Below, piece after piece: positions 44,647 to 56,700 of a DNA stretch of 64,000 bases (position 1 is its first letter; every line of letters begins with the position of its first letter). A program made the translations under genes and the position numbers. The notes under the pieces were generated by a model that saw only the letters and a list, made by a program, of their open reading frames with translations, was not told the origin of the DNA and made no database searches. Source of the stretch: Phaeosaccion multiseriatum (Eukaryota; Ochrophyta, other classes); NCBI GenBank assembly GCA_965112735.1, contig OZ218950.1, positions 2,914,001-2,978,000 on the forward strand, read 5' to 3'.

Positions 44647-45635
44647 GGCTACCCCCTTAGTTCTCGCCAAGCTGCTCCTGCCTTCCCTCTTGCTCACCAG
44701 GACGTGAGACTAAGGAGAGGAACAAGAGCCTTCCCAAGAAGGCGCTGAGACCCCAAACGAGTTTATCACTCGCCCTACTATGCGCGTGGGCCGTTGTGTG
44801 TCAATGCAAAGTATTATTTGTCTCAAAGAGATTGGATTTTGAGACCTTTCCCACCTTCAAAAAATCGATGACTCACACATGAAAAAACAAATTATGACAC
44901 CCTTAAGTGCCATCTATGGTTGTCTAAAAGTAACGCCTCACCGCCCCGGGGAACTTAGCCCCCCCGAAGTCGTATCTGTCCACTAATCCTCCCCATCGGA
45001 ACAAAGTTGATACCAGGACCCTGTGTCGCCTTCTATGAAATGAGGGGGGCCAGTTATACCCATACACCTGTAAGATTCTGAGGCGACCCAGGTTTCTGGC
45101 CGGCGCCAGCAGGCCAGGTTCCAGGTTCTGATCGGCGCCAGCCGGCCAGGTTCCAGGTTCTGGGGGAAAGCCATCTAATAAGGCCATGATGCTGCTCTGC
45201 CAAGCCTCGCCAGCGGGGCAGGTTCCACGTTCTTACAAACCTTGTCAGCAGGGCCGATCCTAAACCCCGCTTTAAAAGCTTGGTTGGGAAGGGAGGGAGA
45301 ACGAGGAGAGGGTTGGGGGGGGAGGGGGAGTGAGTCAGAGGGACGGGCGCAAAGGAGAGAGAAGAGGCGAGGAGGGGGGTTGAAGGGTGAAATTAGAATG
45401 AAGAGAGAAAGAGGCAAGCACAGCAGCACACGACAGAAGGCTGCAAACCGAGGGGACTTCTCTTGTCTTCGCTTCCCTTGCCTTCTCCTCCCCAAAAACC
45501 ACACCAAAGAAACTCGACCAGCCCCTTGCCCAGAGTCCAGAAGACACTAGGACGAAACAAGACAAAGACAAGACAAGGCAAGGCAAGAGAGGCAGGCGGC
45601 CGCCGTCTGCGCAGCCAGCAACGACACAAAGGAAC
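44647..45635. other. Intergenic between two tandem minus-strand genes
   Basis: Upstream region of the ABC1K gene and 3' flank of the PAPS transporter. An AT-richer stretch is at 44810-44940. From 44940 to 45240 the sequence is GC-rich and repetitive. Purine-rich 45290-45420. No gene supported. Confidence 0.45.
45096..45164. repeat. Two-unit tandem repeat containing CGGCGCCAGC
   Basis: Units of about 33 bp (CGGCGCCAGCAGGCCAGGTT... then CGGCGCCAGCCGGCCAGGTT...) each ending CCAGGTTCTG. The CGGCGCCAGCCGGCC core is shared with the MITE-like elements at 17-19 kb, but GTCGACC ends are absent. Confidence 0.7.
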
Positions 45636-46457
45636 TCACTCGAGGTGCTCGTGCCACTCCTTGAAGAGCTTGGGGGCCTGCGAGTCGTCCAGGCCCTGCC
45701 ACTTGAGCAGGCTCTTGTCGCTCTCCATGCGGCGCTTGATGCGGTACAGCACCGCCCCGAACACGATGATTATGCCCATCAGCCCTGTGTGTGTGTGCGA
45801 TAGCGTGTGTGGGTGTTCGTCAGAAAATGGAATGGCGTGTAAGCAACGAGGTTGACTTGGAAGGCAATCCACCAATTGAGGAGAATTAATCGGGGTGCGT
45901 CTCGACTTCTGTCTCCCACTGCCTCCCTCTCCCTCTCCCTCTCTCCCTCTCCCTCTCTCCTCTCCCCTCCTCCTCTCTCCAACCCACTTACCCTGCTCCT
46001 CCACAGGGTGGTTGTAGATGAGGCAGGAGGCCAGGATGCTCAGCGCGATGCGGACCGTCATGATGATGGCGAACACAACAGCGCCGAAGTTGCGAATCGT
46101 ATGGAAGATGAGCAGCTGGCCGATGGTGCTGCAAAGGGAGGGGAGGGAGTGCAAGGGAGGGAGGGAGGGAGGGAGGGAGGGAGGGAGGGAGGGAGGGAGG
46201 GAGGGAGGGAGGGAGGGAGGGAGGGAGGGAGGGAGGGAGGGAGGGAAGGAGAGAGGGAGGGAGCGAAGATGGGGTCGGGTCGTTGATTAGCTTCGAGGGA
46301 GAGAAAAATATCGGAGAGGAGAGTGAACCAATGTGAGCCTTTGCCCTTGCCTACCTGCAGGCGCTAAACGCGATAAAGTGGAGGTGAATCTCGGGGTGGT
46401 TGCCCACAAACTCGAAGAAGGGCATGAGCTCGTTGGCATGCACCAGAGTCACCAGAC

Positions 46458-46504
<47 letters not shown>

Positions 46505-46835
46505 CAGGGAGGGAGGGGGCAGGGGCAGGGGCAGACTGAGGATAAGGAGGAAAGAGAAGGCGAGCAGTAGTCGAACATGACTCTTGAAGGGCTGCAAGGA
46601 GCGTGCACCCCCCCCGTGTAACCGTCCACTCGGGGGGGGGGGGGGGGCGTCCTTCGTCTGCGGGGCGCCACGTAAGGCCGCTCTCAACGACTCGAGTGAA
46701 TGATAGATGATTACTACTGACTTTGATGACTTATTCTTCTTACCTGAAGACCGTGCTGAAGGCGTTCATCACGAACATCATCTGCAGAGGACTGAGGTCT
46801 CGATGCTTCGTGAACATGCGGCTTTGCCACTGCCA

Positions 46836-46896
<61 letters not shown>

Positions 46897-49140
46897 AACC
46901 AATGCGCCAGAGGAAAAATAGAGGACATGAGAGCCTAATCCCCGAGCGGATGGATGCGATGCGCTACCAAAAGGGGACGAATGACACCAGACCGGCACAT
47001 AGTTGACTGAGTGGCGAGAGTTCAACCCCTCCCCTCCCAGAGGAAGATGAAGAAGCAAAGTCGCCTTCCCTACTTCATCCCCAACCGACCCTGGCTAGTC
47101 CTCGTAAGGTCTACAAACAAAACAGAAACAGAACTGAACCTGAAACTGACCTGGCTGGTGAAGGAGTCGAAGACGAGGAATAGCAAGATGAGCATGATGC
47201 CACATGCGAAGTTACCCCCCCCTGCGTCGTCAGGCTGGCCGAAGCCGTCCGTGGTGAGGCTCACACCCTCGCTACTTTGCACGAACAGCGTGCACCCCAG
47301 CGCGATGAGACCCTGGGGTGGGCATGGATCACCAACCGACCAATCACAGAGGACGGGACGAAGGGTTGACCAGTAGCGAAGGAGAGAGGAGGACCCACAG
47401 GGGGGAAGGGGGCGGGTCAAGGTCTGCAAGTGTGTGGTGGGTGTGTGCGTGCGGTCCTTTGGAGGGTCTCTTTTGAGTACGTGATTGAATGGTGGTGGAT
47501 GGCTACCGTTACTCACCGCGACAACGTAGTCGTACAGCGGGTAGCTCTTGTCTCCAAGGAGCTTACCCATGACCATAATGGGGGCGATTTTGAAGCTCTT
47601 GGACAGCACTTGCGTGGGGAAGGTAACGTATCTGGGCAGCAGAAGAAGCACACACGTTGCCGACACAAGTGAGAGACCGTCGAAGAGGGGGTGGAAGAAA
47701 AGACATGCCTCGAGTGGTTGCGTCTCTTGATGAGTGCGTGCGTGCGTGTGTACCCACGCGTGTGTGCGGTGCGCGTGTTTGCACTCACTTAAGCGCCTCA
47801 TATTGGCACCAGCTGCTGAGCATGTTGCTGACTGCAGGGAAGGAGTATTCGTAGGCCATAGCTTTGCTCCAAGTGGGCCGCGTGTGGAAGAGGAAGGCGC
47901 CGCTGGGGAGGGAAGGAGGGGTGTGGAGAGAGGAGCGGAGGGGAGGGGGCAAGGAGAGAGTGGCAAGGAGAGAGGAAGGGGCGTAGGGAAAGGCTGGGTG
48001 GGCGAAACAGGACACACACACATACACAGAACACACACATACACACAAAACACACACGCACGCACACGCCGCCCCCCCAGGAACGCACTCACCTGAAGCA
48101 AAGGCCGATGAATCTGTTGGTGAACACGAGGCCGTACGAGTAGGTGAAGAACTCGCCTTCGCCGTACTCCATCTTCAGGATTCGCTCCTGCAAGATGCCC
48201 CAGGTGACCTGCATACAAGCAAAAAAGGGAGGCGGGAGGCGAGTAAATGAGCAGCAGCAGCAGCAGAAGGACGGGGTGGTGGTGGTGGTGGTAGTGGTGG
48301 TGGTGGTGGAGGAGGAGGAGGAGGAGGAGGAAGAGGAGGAGGAGGAGGAGGAGGAGGAGGAGGAGGAGGAAGAGGAGGAAGAGGAGGAGGAGGAGGAGGA
48401 GGAGGAGGAGGAGGAGGAGGAGGAGGAGGAGGAGGAGGAGGAGGAGGAGGAGGAGGAGGAGGAGTATCACCCCATAGCGACTTACAAATGTGACGTTGAG
48501 GCCCACCGCCAGGCCTGCCAGTCTCCGCAGCACCTGATCCTTGGTCTGAAACTGCTCATGCACGCGCGCACACAGGTGGCGGGCGGACAGGCCGACACAA
48601 GAGCACAGGAACAAGAGACACGGGCGGGAGATGGTGCCGTGCAAAGGGAGGGAATGATGAGGCGGGAGAGGCAAGAGATACTCATCACGGCCCTGTTGAT
48701 GCCCCCTGATGCACGGCCCGCTAGCGGAAGCCTCACGGCCATCTCACACCTCTCGAAGGCCTGGTTTACGCTTCAGTATATAGCCAAGACTCCCTCCACC
48801 CGTGGAACAAGGATCATGCATTCAATATCGTAGACAGACCAGGAGACGTGAGCAATCCTCCTGTCTCTGTCTCTGTCTCTCCCTTTGACACCCCCCCCCC
48901 CCGGAGTTTTGCCCCACACACTGAGCGCACCTTCTCTCCCTCCTCAAAATTGAGCAAGCTCATCCGCCGAGGGGGTAAGGTGCCGCTGCTGGAAGGTTCT
49001 TTGCTGCTGCCCGGTGCCCCTCCGCCAACGCTACCGCTGCGGCGCAACTCACGCCTCGCCTCGACGCTGGCGGAGGTTAGCTCCAGCCCTGATACAGAGT
49101 AAACAAGATATTTCGGGACAGTGTCGTTTAGGAGATAGAT

Positions 49141-49211
<71 letters not shown>

Positions 49212-49841
49212 GAGATGTAGTCAGAGGCAGGCAAGGAGAGGAGGCGAGGTGACACTATATTGCAACACGTCAATCCCGCCCGCCTCTTACGCAAGTGTAC
49301 CGTGCTGCTGCTGCGGTGCTTGTCGTGACCTTACGAAGCTCTTACCGCTGTGCGTCGAGGGCATGCGATTGTAGCTGACATTCTCGTCGAAAAGCGGGTT
49401 GTCCGGGGAGCTCTCGATGTACAGCTTCACCACTAGGTAGGAGATGAGAACGAGAGCTGTATAGAGTAGGAAGTTCGTGGCCAGCTGATATAGGATGTCG
49501 CCCGTGTTGTCTGAACTGAAGCTCTGCCCTTGACTTGTGGAGACTGGTGCAACGGCTCCATCCTGGTCAGCCGCAGCAGAAGCTCCAGAAGCTGCCGCAA
49601 CTGGCTGATTTGCATGCCCAAGCTCATTGGAAAAGTAGGACGCATCCCCTGCTGCTGCTTCCAAGCTCCTCCCTTCTTGCAGCTGATGTCGGCGTTCTTC
49701 GCTGACGGCGTCTCCTGCTACTGGACCGAAGACAAGCACCAACCCAAGTACAGCGAGCGCGCCCCATACCGTCGCCCGTTTCCAAGGCAGGAAAGTCCTT
49801 CTTCGGGGCGCCTCCCCCCGTGCTGCTGGCTGCCGCCCCAT
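45636..49841 (-). CDS. PAPST1: PAPS transporter, SLC35B2/PAPST1 family
   Basis: Eleven exons in phase (564 aa): 49841-49346, 49088-48931, 48545-48486, 48208-48093, 47902-47789, 47631-47517, 47312-47151, 46829-46744, 46456-46355, 46128-45992, 45784-45636. Family landmarks in order: [114 protein letters not shown] and [17 protein letters not shown]. Members are Golgi membrane antiporters importing 3'-phosphoadenosine 5'-phosphosulfate for sulfation of polysaccharides and proteins. A long N-terminal region has its own hydrophobic segment ([18 protein letters not shown]), a probable lumenal stretch, then a TM segment ([18 protein letters not shown]), as in animal PAPST1. Exon 2 encodes a Ser/Gly-rich loop. 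The C-terminus is cytosolic and charged. Confidence 0.93.
46155..46243. repeat. (GGGA)n tract in PAPST1 intron
   Basis: About 22 GGGA units (CCCT on the sense strand), 110-200 nt into the intron between exons 10 and 9 on the plus coordinate. Same motif as the long arrays at 13.6 and 17.7 kb. Confidence 0.95.
48308..48463. repeat. (GGA)n tract in PAPST1 intron
   Basis: Trinucleotide array of about 150 bp; on the gene's sense strand it is (TCC)n upstream of the acceptor at 48208. It creates a long poly-Glu open frame on the plus strand that I do not regard as coding. Confidence 0.95.
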
Positions 49842-50249
49842 CGAGAGAGAATGAGAGGGAGAATTCAGTTTCAGTTTTAGTTTATAGGGACTTCACACTC
49901 CTTCGAACTCCTCCCTCTCCTCTCCCTCCTTCCCTTCTTTTCCCTCCCTCTTTTTTTTTTTTTTCCTACTCCAGTCTTCTCACGGCTTCAGGGACAATTC
50001 CCTCTAGCCAAGGTGGGGAGAGGGAGGAGGTACAGTGCGAACGGTGCGGTGAAAAAAAAACTTGTCTTAAACCTTGCTTACTAACCAACAAGAGGACATT
50101 TTTCTCTACCTCTCTCAATCTCTCTTTTTCCCTTCGCTGGTTCACTACGATGTGTTTGTGTGCTGTCGTCCTTTCGTCCACAACGAGCGTGCCCCTCTTG
50201 CCAGGTACGGGCTTCCACCCGCGCCCCAACATTCCTGAATCTCCCACCA
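49842..50249. other. Intergenic, upstream of PAPST1
   Basis: Contains a T12-14 run at about 49951-49964 and C/T-rich sequence. No gene recognised. Confidence 0.4.
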
Positions 50250-50723
50250 TTACAGCGCTGCCTCATCCTCATTGACGAGTGAGTGGGCCTCCTTCTCAGT
50301 GATCGACGTGATCGCTGTGGCGGGCAGAGGAGACGCCGCTCGGTGATGGTGGGGTGCACGCAAGAGCGAGTGAGTGTACGTGCGTGGGGGAGAGAAAAGC
50401 TCTCTCTACGGCTAACCTGGGGATAATTAACCCTTACCCTTCCTGTGGTAGCCATCTCGCCCCGGCCGGTGCTTGCTCGGCCTCCTCTCCTCCTTGGAGT
50501 CACCGCTGCTGATGGGCAGACTACAGTGTGAAACACAGCTGCCACTTTCGGCCTTGGTCACGTTTCCTAGCGTTCCACTAGAGGAAACTGGAAACCCGGC
50601 CGGCTCGAAACTGGGCGGAAAGCGAAGCCTAAGAAACATTTCCACACGGGCCGAGCATTGGCCTTGACTGCCTTTTGATGGAGCGGTAGTGGTAGAAAAG
50701 CAAGGCGGAGCCAGAAACTCCAT
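50250..50723 (-). CDS. Possible small unknown protein (116 aa)
   Basis: Exon 50723-50438 with a GTAAGG donor joins in phase to exon 50314-50250 after CCACAG. The joined end reads KEERRPSKHRPGRDGYHRKA then ITSITEKEAHSLVNEDEAAL stop. The second exon's composition and the phase match support coding. The first half (MEFLAPPCFSTTTAPSKGSQ...) is unremarkable. No domain recognised. It may instead be the 3' part of a gene with other upstream exons. Confidence 0.4.
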
Positions 50724-50982
50724 ATTGGCAGAGAGATAGCAAAGGATAAAGCGCTACTGGCGTCCCGTCCTCCACCCTTTCGGCTCTCGCTTTGCGCCTC
50801 TTTCTCCCACGCTGGGGCCGGTCAGAGGCGTCGTTTCCATTCCAAGTCCAAAACCCGGCCACACCGCAAATCAAGGCAAAGGGATGAGAGAAGGCACCCA
50901 GCGACCATCCCCCTTTCCTGCTGCTGTATGCGCAAGCTTCAATCAATTCTAGAGCCTTGGTGCCCCTCACTCTCCCCCTCCT

Positions 50983-51354
50983 TCACATTTTGTCCTGCAG
51001 CTGCTGCATGGCCTTCATGGCCTTCTTCATAACGGCTTGCCTGCCCAACTCATCTGCGGTGCCCCCTTTTCCCTGGTAGGTCATGAGAGAAACCATGTTT
51101 TGGACCTTTTGAGAACTCATTATCTTCTCCTCCTTCCGTGCGGCCTCCAGCAAGCTCATCCGAGGAGCCCGACGCTTCCTCTTCTTCGGCTGCTCCTTCT
51201 TCGTCACCGCCTTCCCCCCAGTGGATTTCTTACTGCTCTTCTTCGATCCAGAAGAAGAAGAAGCAGCAGCAGCAGCAGCAGTACGGAGGGTACCCTTGTC
51301 GAGCTCCTCCTCCACTCCCTTGAGCATCCGACGGACGCTTTTGGCGGACGACAT
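50983..51354 (-). CDS. Small basic protein, unknown (123 aa)
   Basis: Single exon from MSSAKSVRRMLKGVEEELDK (first ATG in frame). A poly-Ala/Ser stretch is followed by a strongly basic segment (KKSSKKSTGGKAVTKKEQ, PKKRKRRAPRMSLLEAARK) that looks like a nuclear or nucleolar localisation signal. The C-terminus is helical (VQNMVSLMTYQGKGG, GRQAVMKKAMKAMQQLQDKM). It has regular codon structure and a clean start and stop. It matches no family I can name; a nuclear protein is inferred from the basic cluster. Confidence 0.6.
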   Translation of the reverse strand: MSSAKSVRRMLKGVEEELDKGTLRTAAAAAASSSSGSKKSSKKSTGGKAVTKKEQPKKRKRRAPRMSLLEAARKEEKIMSSQKVQNMVSLMTYQGKGGTADELGRQAVMKKAMKAMQQLQDKM

Positions 51355-51542
51355 GGTTTGTCTCTCTTCCCTCCTGCTCCAGCCCCCCTCCTTCCCTATC
51401 ACTGCCCCACGCCTCCAAAACAATCTTTGGTCAGGCTGCTGCTTCTCCGTCTGTGCTTGCTCTCAGAGGATATAGCGGATGGTGAGGAGTGTGGGGCGGT
51501 TGTGCATCCGCGTCGTCGCGAGAGCAACATGTTTTTCACTTT

Positions 51543-51842
51543 TCACCCCTGGGGTTTCGGGGTTTCCCTCCCGTTCAATTCATCACTTTCCAGCAGAGGT
51601 AGGTGCCTGTCTCTGCGTGTATTGTGTTCTCCCTCTGCTGCGAGTGCATGTCCTTGAGCTGTTGCTGCTGCTGCTGAGCCCGTTGTATCTTCTGGAGCAG
51701 CGGATGGAAAATATTTTGTGGCCACAGTGGTCCTCCAGTCTATGTTCGGTGGAGAGCTTTCTTCGGTTGTAATGGGCTCCTGTGCCTCGCACCGCTGCTG
51801 AAGTGTTACGAGCGCCTCGATCCGCCTGAGCGTGGAGCTCAT
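51543..51842 (-). CDS. Possible small unknown protein (99 aa)
   Basis: Open frame from MSSTLRRIEALVTLQQRCEA to GRETPKPQG. The first third is helical and protein-like (LRRIEALVTLQQRC, ITTEESSPPNIDWRTTV), the rest Ala/His-rich. An upstream GTAAGT donor (51911-51906) and CAG acceptor (about 51869) suggest a spliced 5' end, but no ATG-containing in-frame exon was found. It is divergent from aconitase by about 250 bp. No function can be given. Confidence 0.35.
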   Translation of the reverse strand: MSSTLRRIEALVTLQQRCEAQEPITTEESSPPNIDWRTTVATKYFPSAAPEDTTGSAAAATAQGHALAAEGEHNTRRDRHLPLLESDELNGRETPKPQG

Positions 51843-52089
51843 GTGTGATTCGTTGCTGTATTCTAGCTCTGACAAGTCCGAAGGGCGGGAGCCGCCCTCT
51901 CATGCCGCACTTACTTTGAAGTCTCCCGTTGCATGGCAGAGGGCCTTCTCCGGCCTTCCCTGCCTACTCCCATACTTGTCTTCATGCTTCTCCCTCCCTG
52001 CTGTTCCCCTTCTTCCTCTTATCCTGCTGCTGCTGCTCTTGCCCCCTGCTCCTCCGCCTGGCAATCATCATGTGTTCTCTACGAAAGAC

Positions 52090-52800
52090 ATGTTGCGAGC
52101 GTCGATGCTTCGATCAGCGGCGCCTACGGCGTTTGCCGGCCGGCTCCTTACAAGGGTGAGTGAGCCAAGGAGGCGAGGAGGCGGGAAAGAATATAGTGCG
52201 ATGGAGAAGGAGGGGGCGGCGAAAGCCAAGGGGAAAACATACTTTTCGTGATTTCCCTTGTCCCCGTGCAGGCACGTCATGTCTTGCAGGTCGCCGTATC
52301 TCTCCTCACCCCACCCCCCACCCCCCCCCGACCCTCTGTATCTATCTCTCTTCTCTTCTGTCTTTGACAGGGAGGCACTGCTCGTTTCATGTCGGGCACC
52401 CCGTTGTCCACGTTGGACCCCTCGGGCAGCCCCACCATTGAACAGACTTACGAGCGAATGGACAAGATGATCCACGCCGCTCGCAAGACCACGGGAGGAG
52501 CGCCCCTGACCCTGTCCGAAAAGATCATCTACGGACATCTCGACGACCCCAACCAGGTGAGTGAGTGGTGGAGTGGGGAAGGAGCAGGGAACGCATTGGT
52601 CTCTCTCTCTCTCCCTCTGTGTGTGTGTGTGTGTGTGTCTATCTCCTTCCCTGCGTGCATGGGTGTGTATATGCGTGTGTCTACGATGGAGCTGGATGGG
52701 GCCGTACCATATCGCATCACACCAAACACGTCCCCTCTTCCTTCTTTCTACTCTACCCCTCCCCCCCCTCCACCTAACCCCATCCCCCCCCCAACCCTAC

Positions 52801-52845
<45 letters not shown>

Positions 52846-53069
52846 ACCCGTCCGAGGAGAGACATACCTAAAGCTCCGGCCCGACCGCGTGGCCATGCAA
52901 GACGCCACTGCCCAGATGGCCGTGCTGCAGTTCATCTCCAGCGGCCTGCCCAAGACGTGCGTGCCCTCCACCATCCACTGCGATCACCTCATCGCCGCGG
53001 AGAAGGGAGCTGCGGACGACCTGGCAGTGGCCAAGGTCACTCACAAGGAGGTGCGTCTGTGTGTGTGTC

Positions 53070-53106
<37 letters not shown>

Positions 53107-53725
53107 ACGCGTCTGTGTGTGGGTAGCTGGGTGGGTGCGCTTGACATTGTCGATCGTACTTGCCTTGTTGAGTCTTCGCACTGTCAGTCTTGTTTGTCTA
53201 ACTTGCCCTGCCTTCACCCCGTTGCCCTCACCCACCCACCAACCCAACACCAACAGGTGTTTGACTTCTTGGCTTCCGCGGGAGCGAAGTACGGAATTGG
53301 CTTCTGGAAGCCCGGATCAGGAATTATCCACCAGGTTAGAGTTATTTTGCAAGGCCAAAGGAAGCTCTCCTCGGGAACGCTCATGAGAGGGAAGAGTCGA
53401 TTGGTCTTCACCTGCCTTTCACCCGCTGCTATTGCTGGGGGCTCTTGATGTCTCTCTCTTTCTCTTTCTCTTTCTATTTCTCTCTCTTACACACACACAC
53501 ACACACTCCCCCCCCCCCTCTCGGTCCCTCCCTCCCTTCGTCAGATCGTGCTGGAGAACTACGCCTTCCCTGGTGGGCTGATGATCGGCACCGACTCGCA
53601 CACTGTCAACGCCGGAGGCCTGGGCATGTGCGCCATCGGAGTGGGAGGCGCTGACGCTGTTGATGTAATGGCGGGCATGGCGTGGGAACTCAAGGCACCC
53701 AAGGTGAGGGACAGAGGGAGAGAGA

Positions 53726-53769
<44 letters not shown>

Positions 53770-56700
53770 GGGAGAGAGAGAGAGGGAGAGGGAGAGAGGG
53801 AGAGGGAGAGAGAGAGAGAGAGAGGGAGAGAGAGAGGGAGGGTCTGGTGGGGAGGGCAAAGGCAGCTCAACGCAGCTCGCCGCTTAGCTTGCTGAACGCG
53901 AGTAAGCAATCTGTTACTCTCAGGGCAACTTGGAGTCGCAGCATACAAGGGATCCACCCTCCCTTCGCCGCCAACTTCGCTCCTCCACGCCTCTCTCCTC
54001 CCCTCTAATGACCTATACCCTGCTGCCCCAACCCCCCCCCCCCACACACACTCAGGTGATCGGCGTGAAGCTGACTGGCGAGCTGTCGGGCTGGACCTCT
54101 CCCAAGGATGTTATTCTCAAGGTTGCAGGCATCCTGACGGTCAAGGGAGGCACCGGAGCCATTGTAGAGGTAGGTCAGCGTGAGCACAGAACTTGCTCCT
54201 CTTCGGAAGAATCAGCACATGCGTGTATGGCAACACAGAAGAAGAGAGCCCCTTCCCGGCCTTTGGGGGTGATCTTCCTCGCAAGTGGTGTGCACGGCGG
54301 CCTCGTCAACTCAAAGTCGAGATCTATCGCTCAACTTCCTCCTCCTCCTTTTCCTCCTCCTCCCCTACCCCTCTTCTCTCGTTCCCTTCTCCTTCCTGTG
54401 CTTGACGGTCCATGTCCCCCCCCCCCCCCCAACCCTGATTCAAACAAATCTCAAAACAACCAAACCAAAACACAGTACTTTGGCCCCGGCCTGGAGTCCA
54501 TCTCGTGCACGGGCATGGCCACGATCGCCAACATGGGCGCTGAGATTGGCGCCACCTGCACCACCTTCCCCTACAACAGCCGCATGAGTGACTACCTCAA
54601 GTCCACCCAACGAGCCGGCCTGGCCTCGGCCGCCGACAGTTTCAAGGCCAACTTGGTGGCTGATGAGGGGGCTCAGTACGACGAGCTGGTGGAGATTGAC
54701 CTGTCCACCCTCAAGCCCCATCTCAATGGGCCCTTCACCCCGGACCTTGCCAACGCGGTAGGGTCGGAGTTCAAGACCGCGGCCAAGGAGAACAACTGGC
54801 CCGAGGAGCTGTCTGCAGGTGTGTGTGTCCGTGTGTGTGTATGTGTGTGTGTGTGTGTGGTTGTGTATGTGTAAGATAATATTGGGAAAGGTGTTATGCT
54901 TTTCCCCGTGGGAATCACGGTGCGGGTGAGGAGGGAGGGAGGGAGGGAGGGACCTCCACATCTCGGTGTCGCTTCCTTCCCCTTCCTTCCCTGGCAGGGT
55001 TGCTTGTCTACTCAACACCGGAATACATGTAGGCACAGATGGGAAGTAACAATGCTCTTCATTTGAAAGCCCCACCCTCACCCTCGTCGCCCATCTCTCC
55101 CTCTTTCCCCTCACTCCTCCTGCGTGTGATGCCCTCGCCCTCCCCCCCCTTCCCTCCCTCCCTCCCTCCCTCCTTCCCTGCAGGCCTCATCGGCTCGTGC
55201 ACCAACTCCTCCTACGAGGACATGGCAAGGTGTGCGATGCTCACGGAGCAGGCCCTCGAGGTAAGGTGGGGGTGTGGTGTGTAGTGCTAGGAATGGGAGC
55301 TCCAAGCTTCTTTCTTGGGCGGTTAGTTGGGTGGTTGGGTAGTTGTTTGGGTCGTTGTGCCCTCTTGCGCATTTGGGTGGGGACGTGCATGTATTTGAAG
55401 TGAAGCGGCTGCCTTTTTAGAGTCACTGCCTGGCCCTCCTCCATGGCCCCGCGGCGCTACTGGTCAGCCCAGAGCAACAGGTGGTAAATATAGCGACGGT
55501 GTGCCCAAGTCCCCTCGGGGGCTCGCCCCGTGAGCGTAAAGACCCCATTCGACATTTCTCTCTCTCTCTCTCTCACGCACACACACTCTCTCTCCTTTGC
55601 ACTCCTCCTCCTCATTCTCCTCCTCCTCCTCCTCCTCTCCTCATCCTCCTTTACGCTCGACTTTCTTCTTCACCACAGGCCGGGCTGTCCTTCAAGAGCG
55701 ACATGCTCGTCACCCCCGGGTCGGAGCAGGTGCGCGCCACTATCACGCGCGACGGTTTCACCGGTACCTTCGAGAAGGCAGGCGCCACTGTGCTTGCCAA
55801 CGCCTGTGGCCCTTGCATCGGACAGTGGAACCGAGACTCCAAGCAGGGAGAGGCCAACTCCATCATTACTAGTTACAATAGAAATTTCGCCAAGAGGAAT
55901 GACGGCAACCCGCAGACACACGCCTTTGTGGCTTCTCCGGAGATGGTCATCGCCACGGCCATCGCAGGATCGGTGAGTTGAGGGAGTGCAGCGAGTGGAG
56001 GGAGTGGAGTGAGTGGGTGAGTGAGGGAGTGAGTTGAGGGAGTGCAATGAGTGGAGGGAGGGAGGGTGTGACACGCTGAGTTGGAGGAGAGAGGGGAGAG
56101 AGGGTTGTTGGTGTGGCTGACTGATGGAAAGGGGGAGGATTGGGGCAGGAGGTAGCCCGAGTAATCTTTTGATTGAAAGGGTGGCGAGGTGTTGAAGAGG
56201 GCTAGCACTGTAACGATACCTACCTCCTCTCTCTCTCTCTCTCTGTTTGCGGCCCAACTCAACCTCTGACCCCTTCTCTTTCGTCGTCTGTTTTTATCTC
56301 GTCTCTCTCTCTCCCTCCCTCTGCCCTCCCACCCCCCCCCTCTCTCGCTCTCGCTGTATCTCTCGTACTCTGGTCTCTGCCTTGGTCAGGTGACGTTCGA
56401 CCCCGAGACGGACAGCATCAAGGGCCCCAACGGAGACTTCAAGTTCGACCCCCCCTTCGGCATGGAGCTGCCCCCCAAGGGATTCGACCCCGGAGAGGAC
56501 ACTTTCCAGGCCCCCCCTGCATCCGGGTACGTACGATTCCTCAGTAAGATACCTCAGAGGAGGCATGTACGCACGCACACAGTCACAGTCATAGAGTTAT
56601 CTGCTTTCTCTGCACCATACCCTGCTGCCCTGCCGTGGCGTTTTGGCGTGCCCTCTCTGACCCCAAGCTCTGCTCTTCTGCCTTTGCCTTGTCGTCTTGC

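Noticed and set aside
48144-48833. Plus-strand ORF with a long poly-Glu run
   Set aside because: It is the antisense of a (TCC)n tract within a PAPST1 intron and overlaps a well-supported minus-strand exon.
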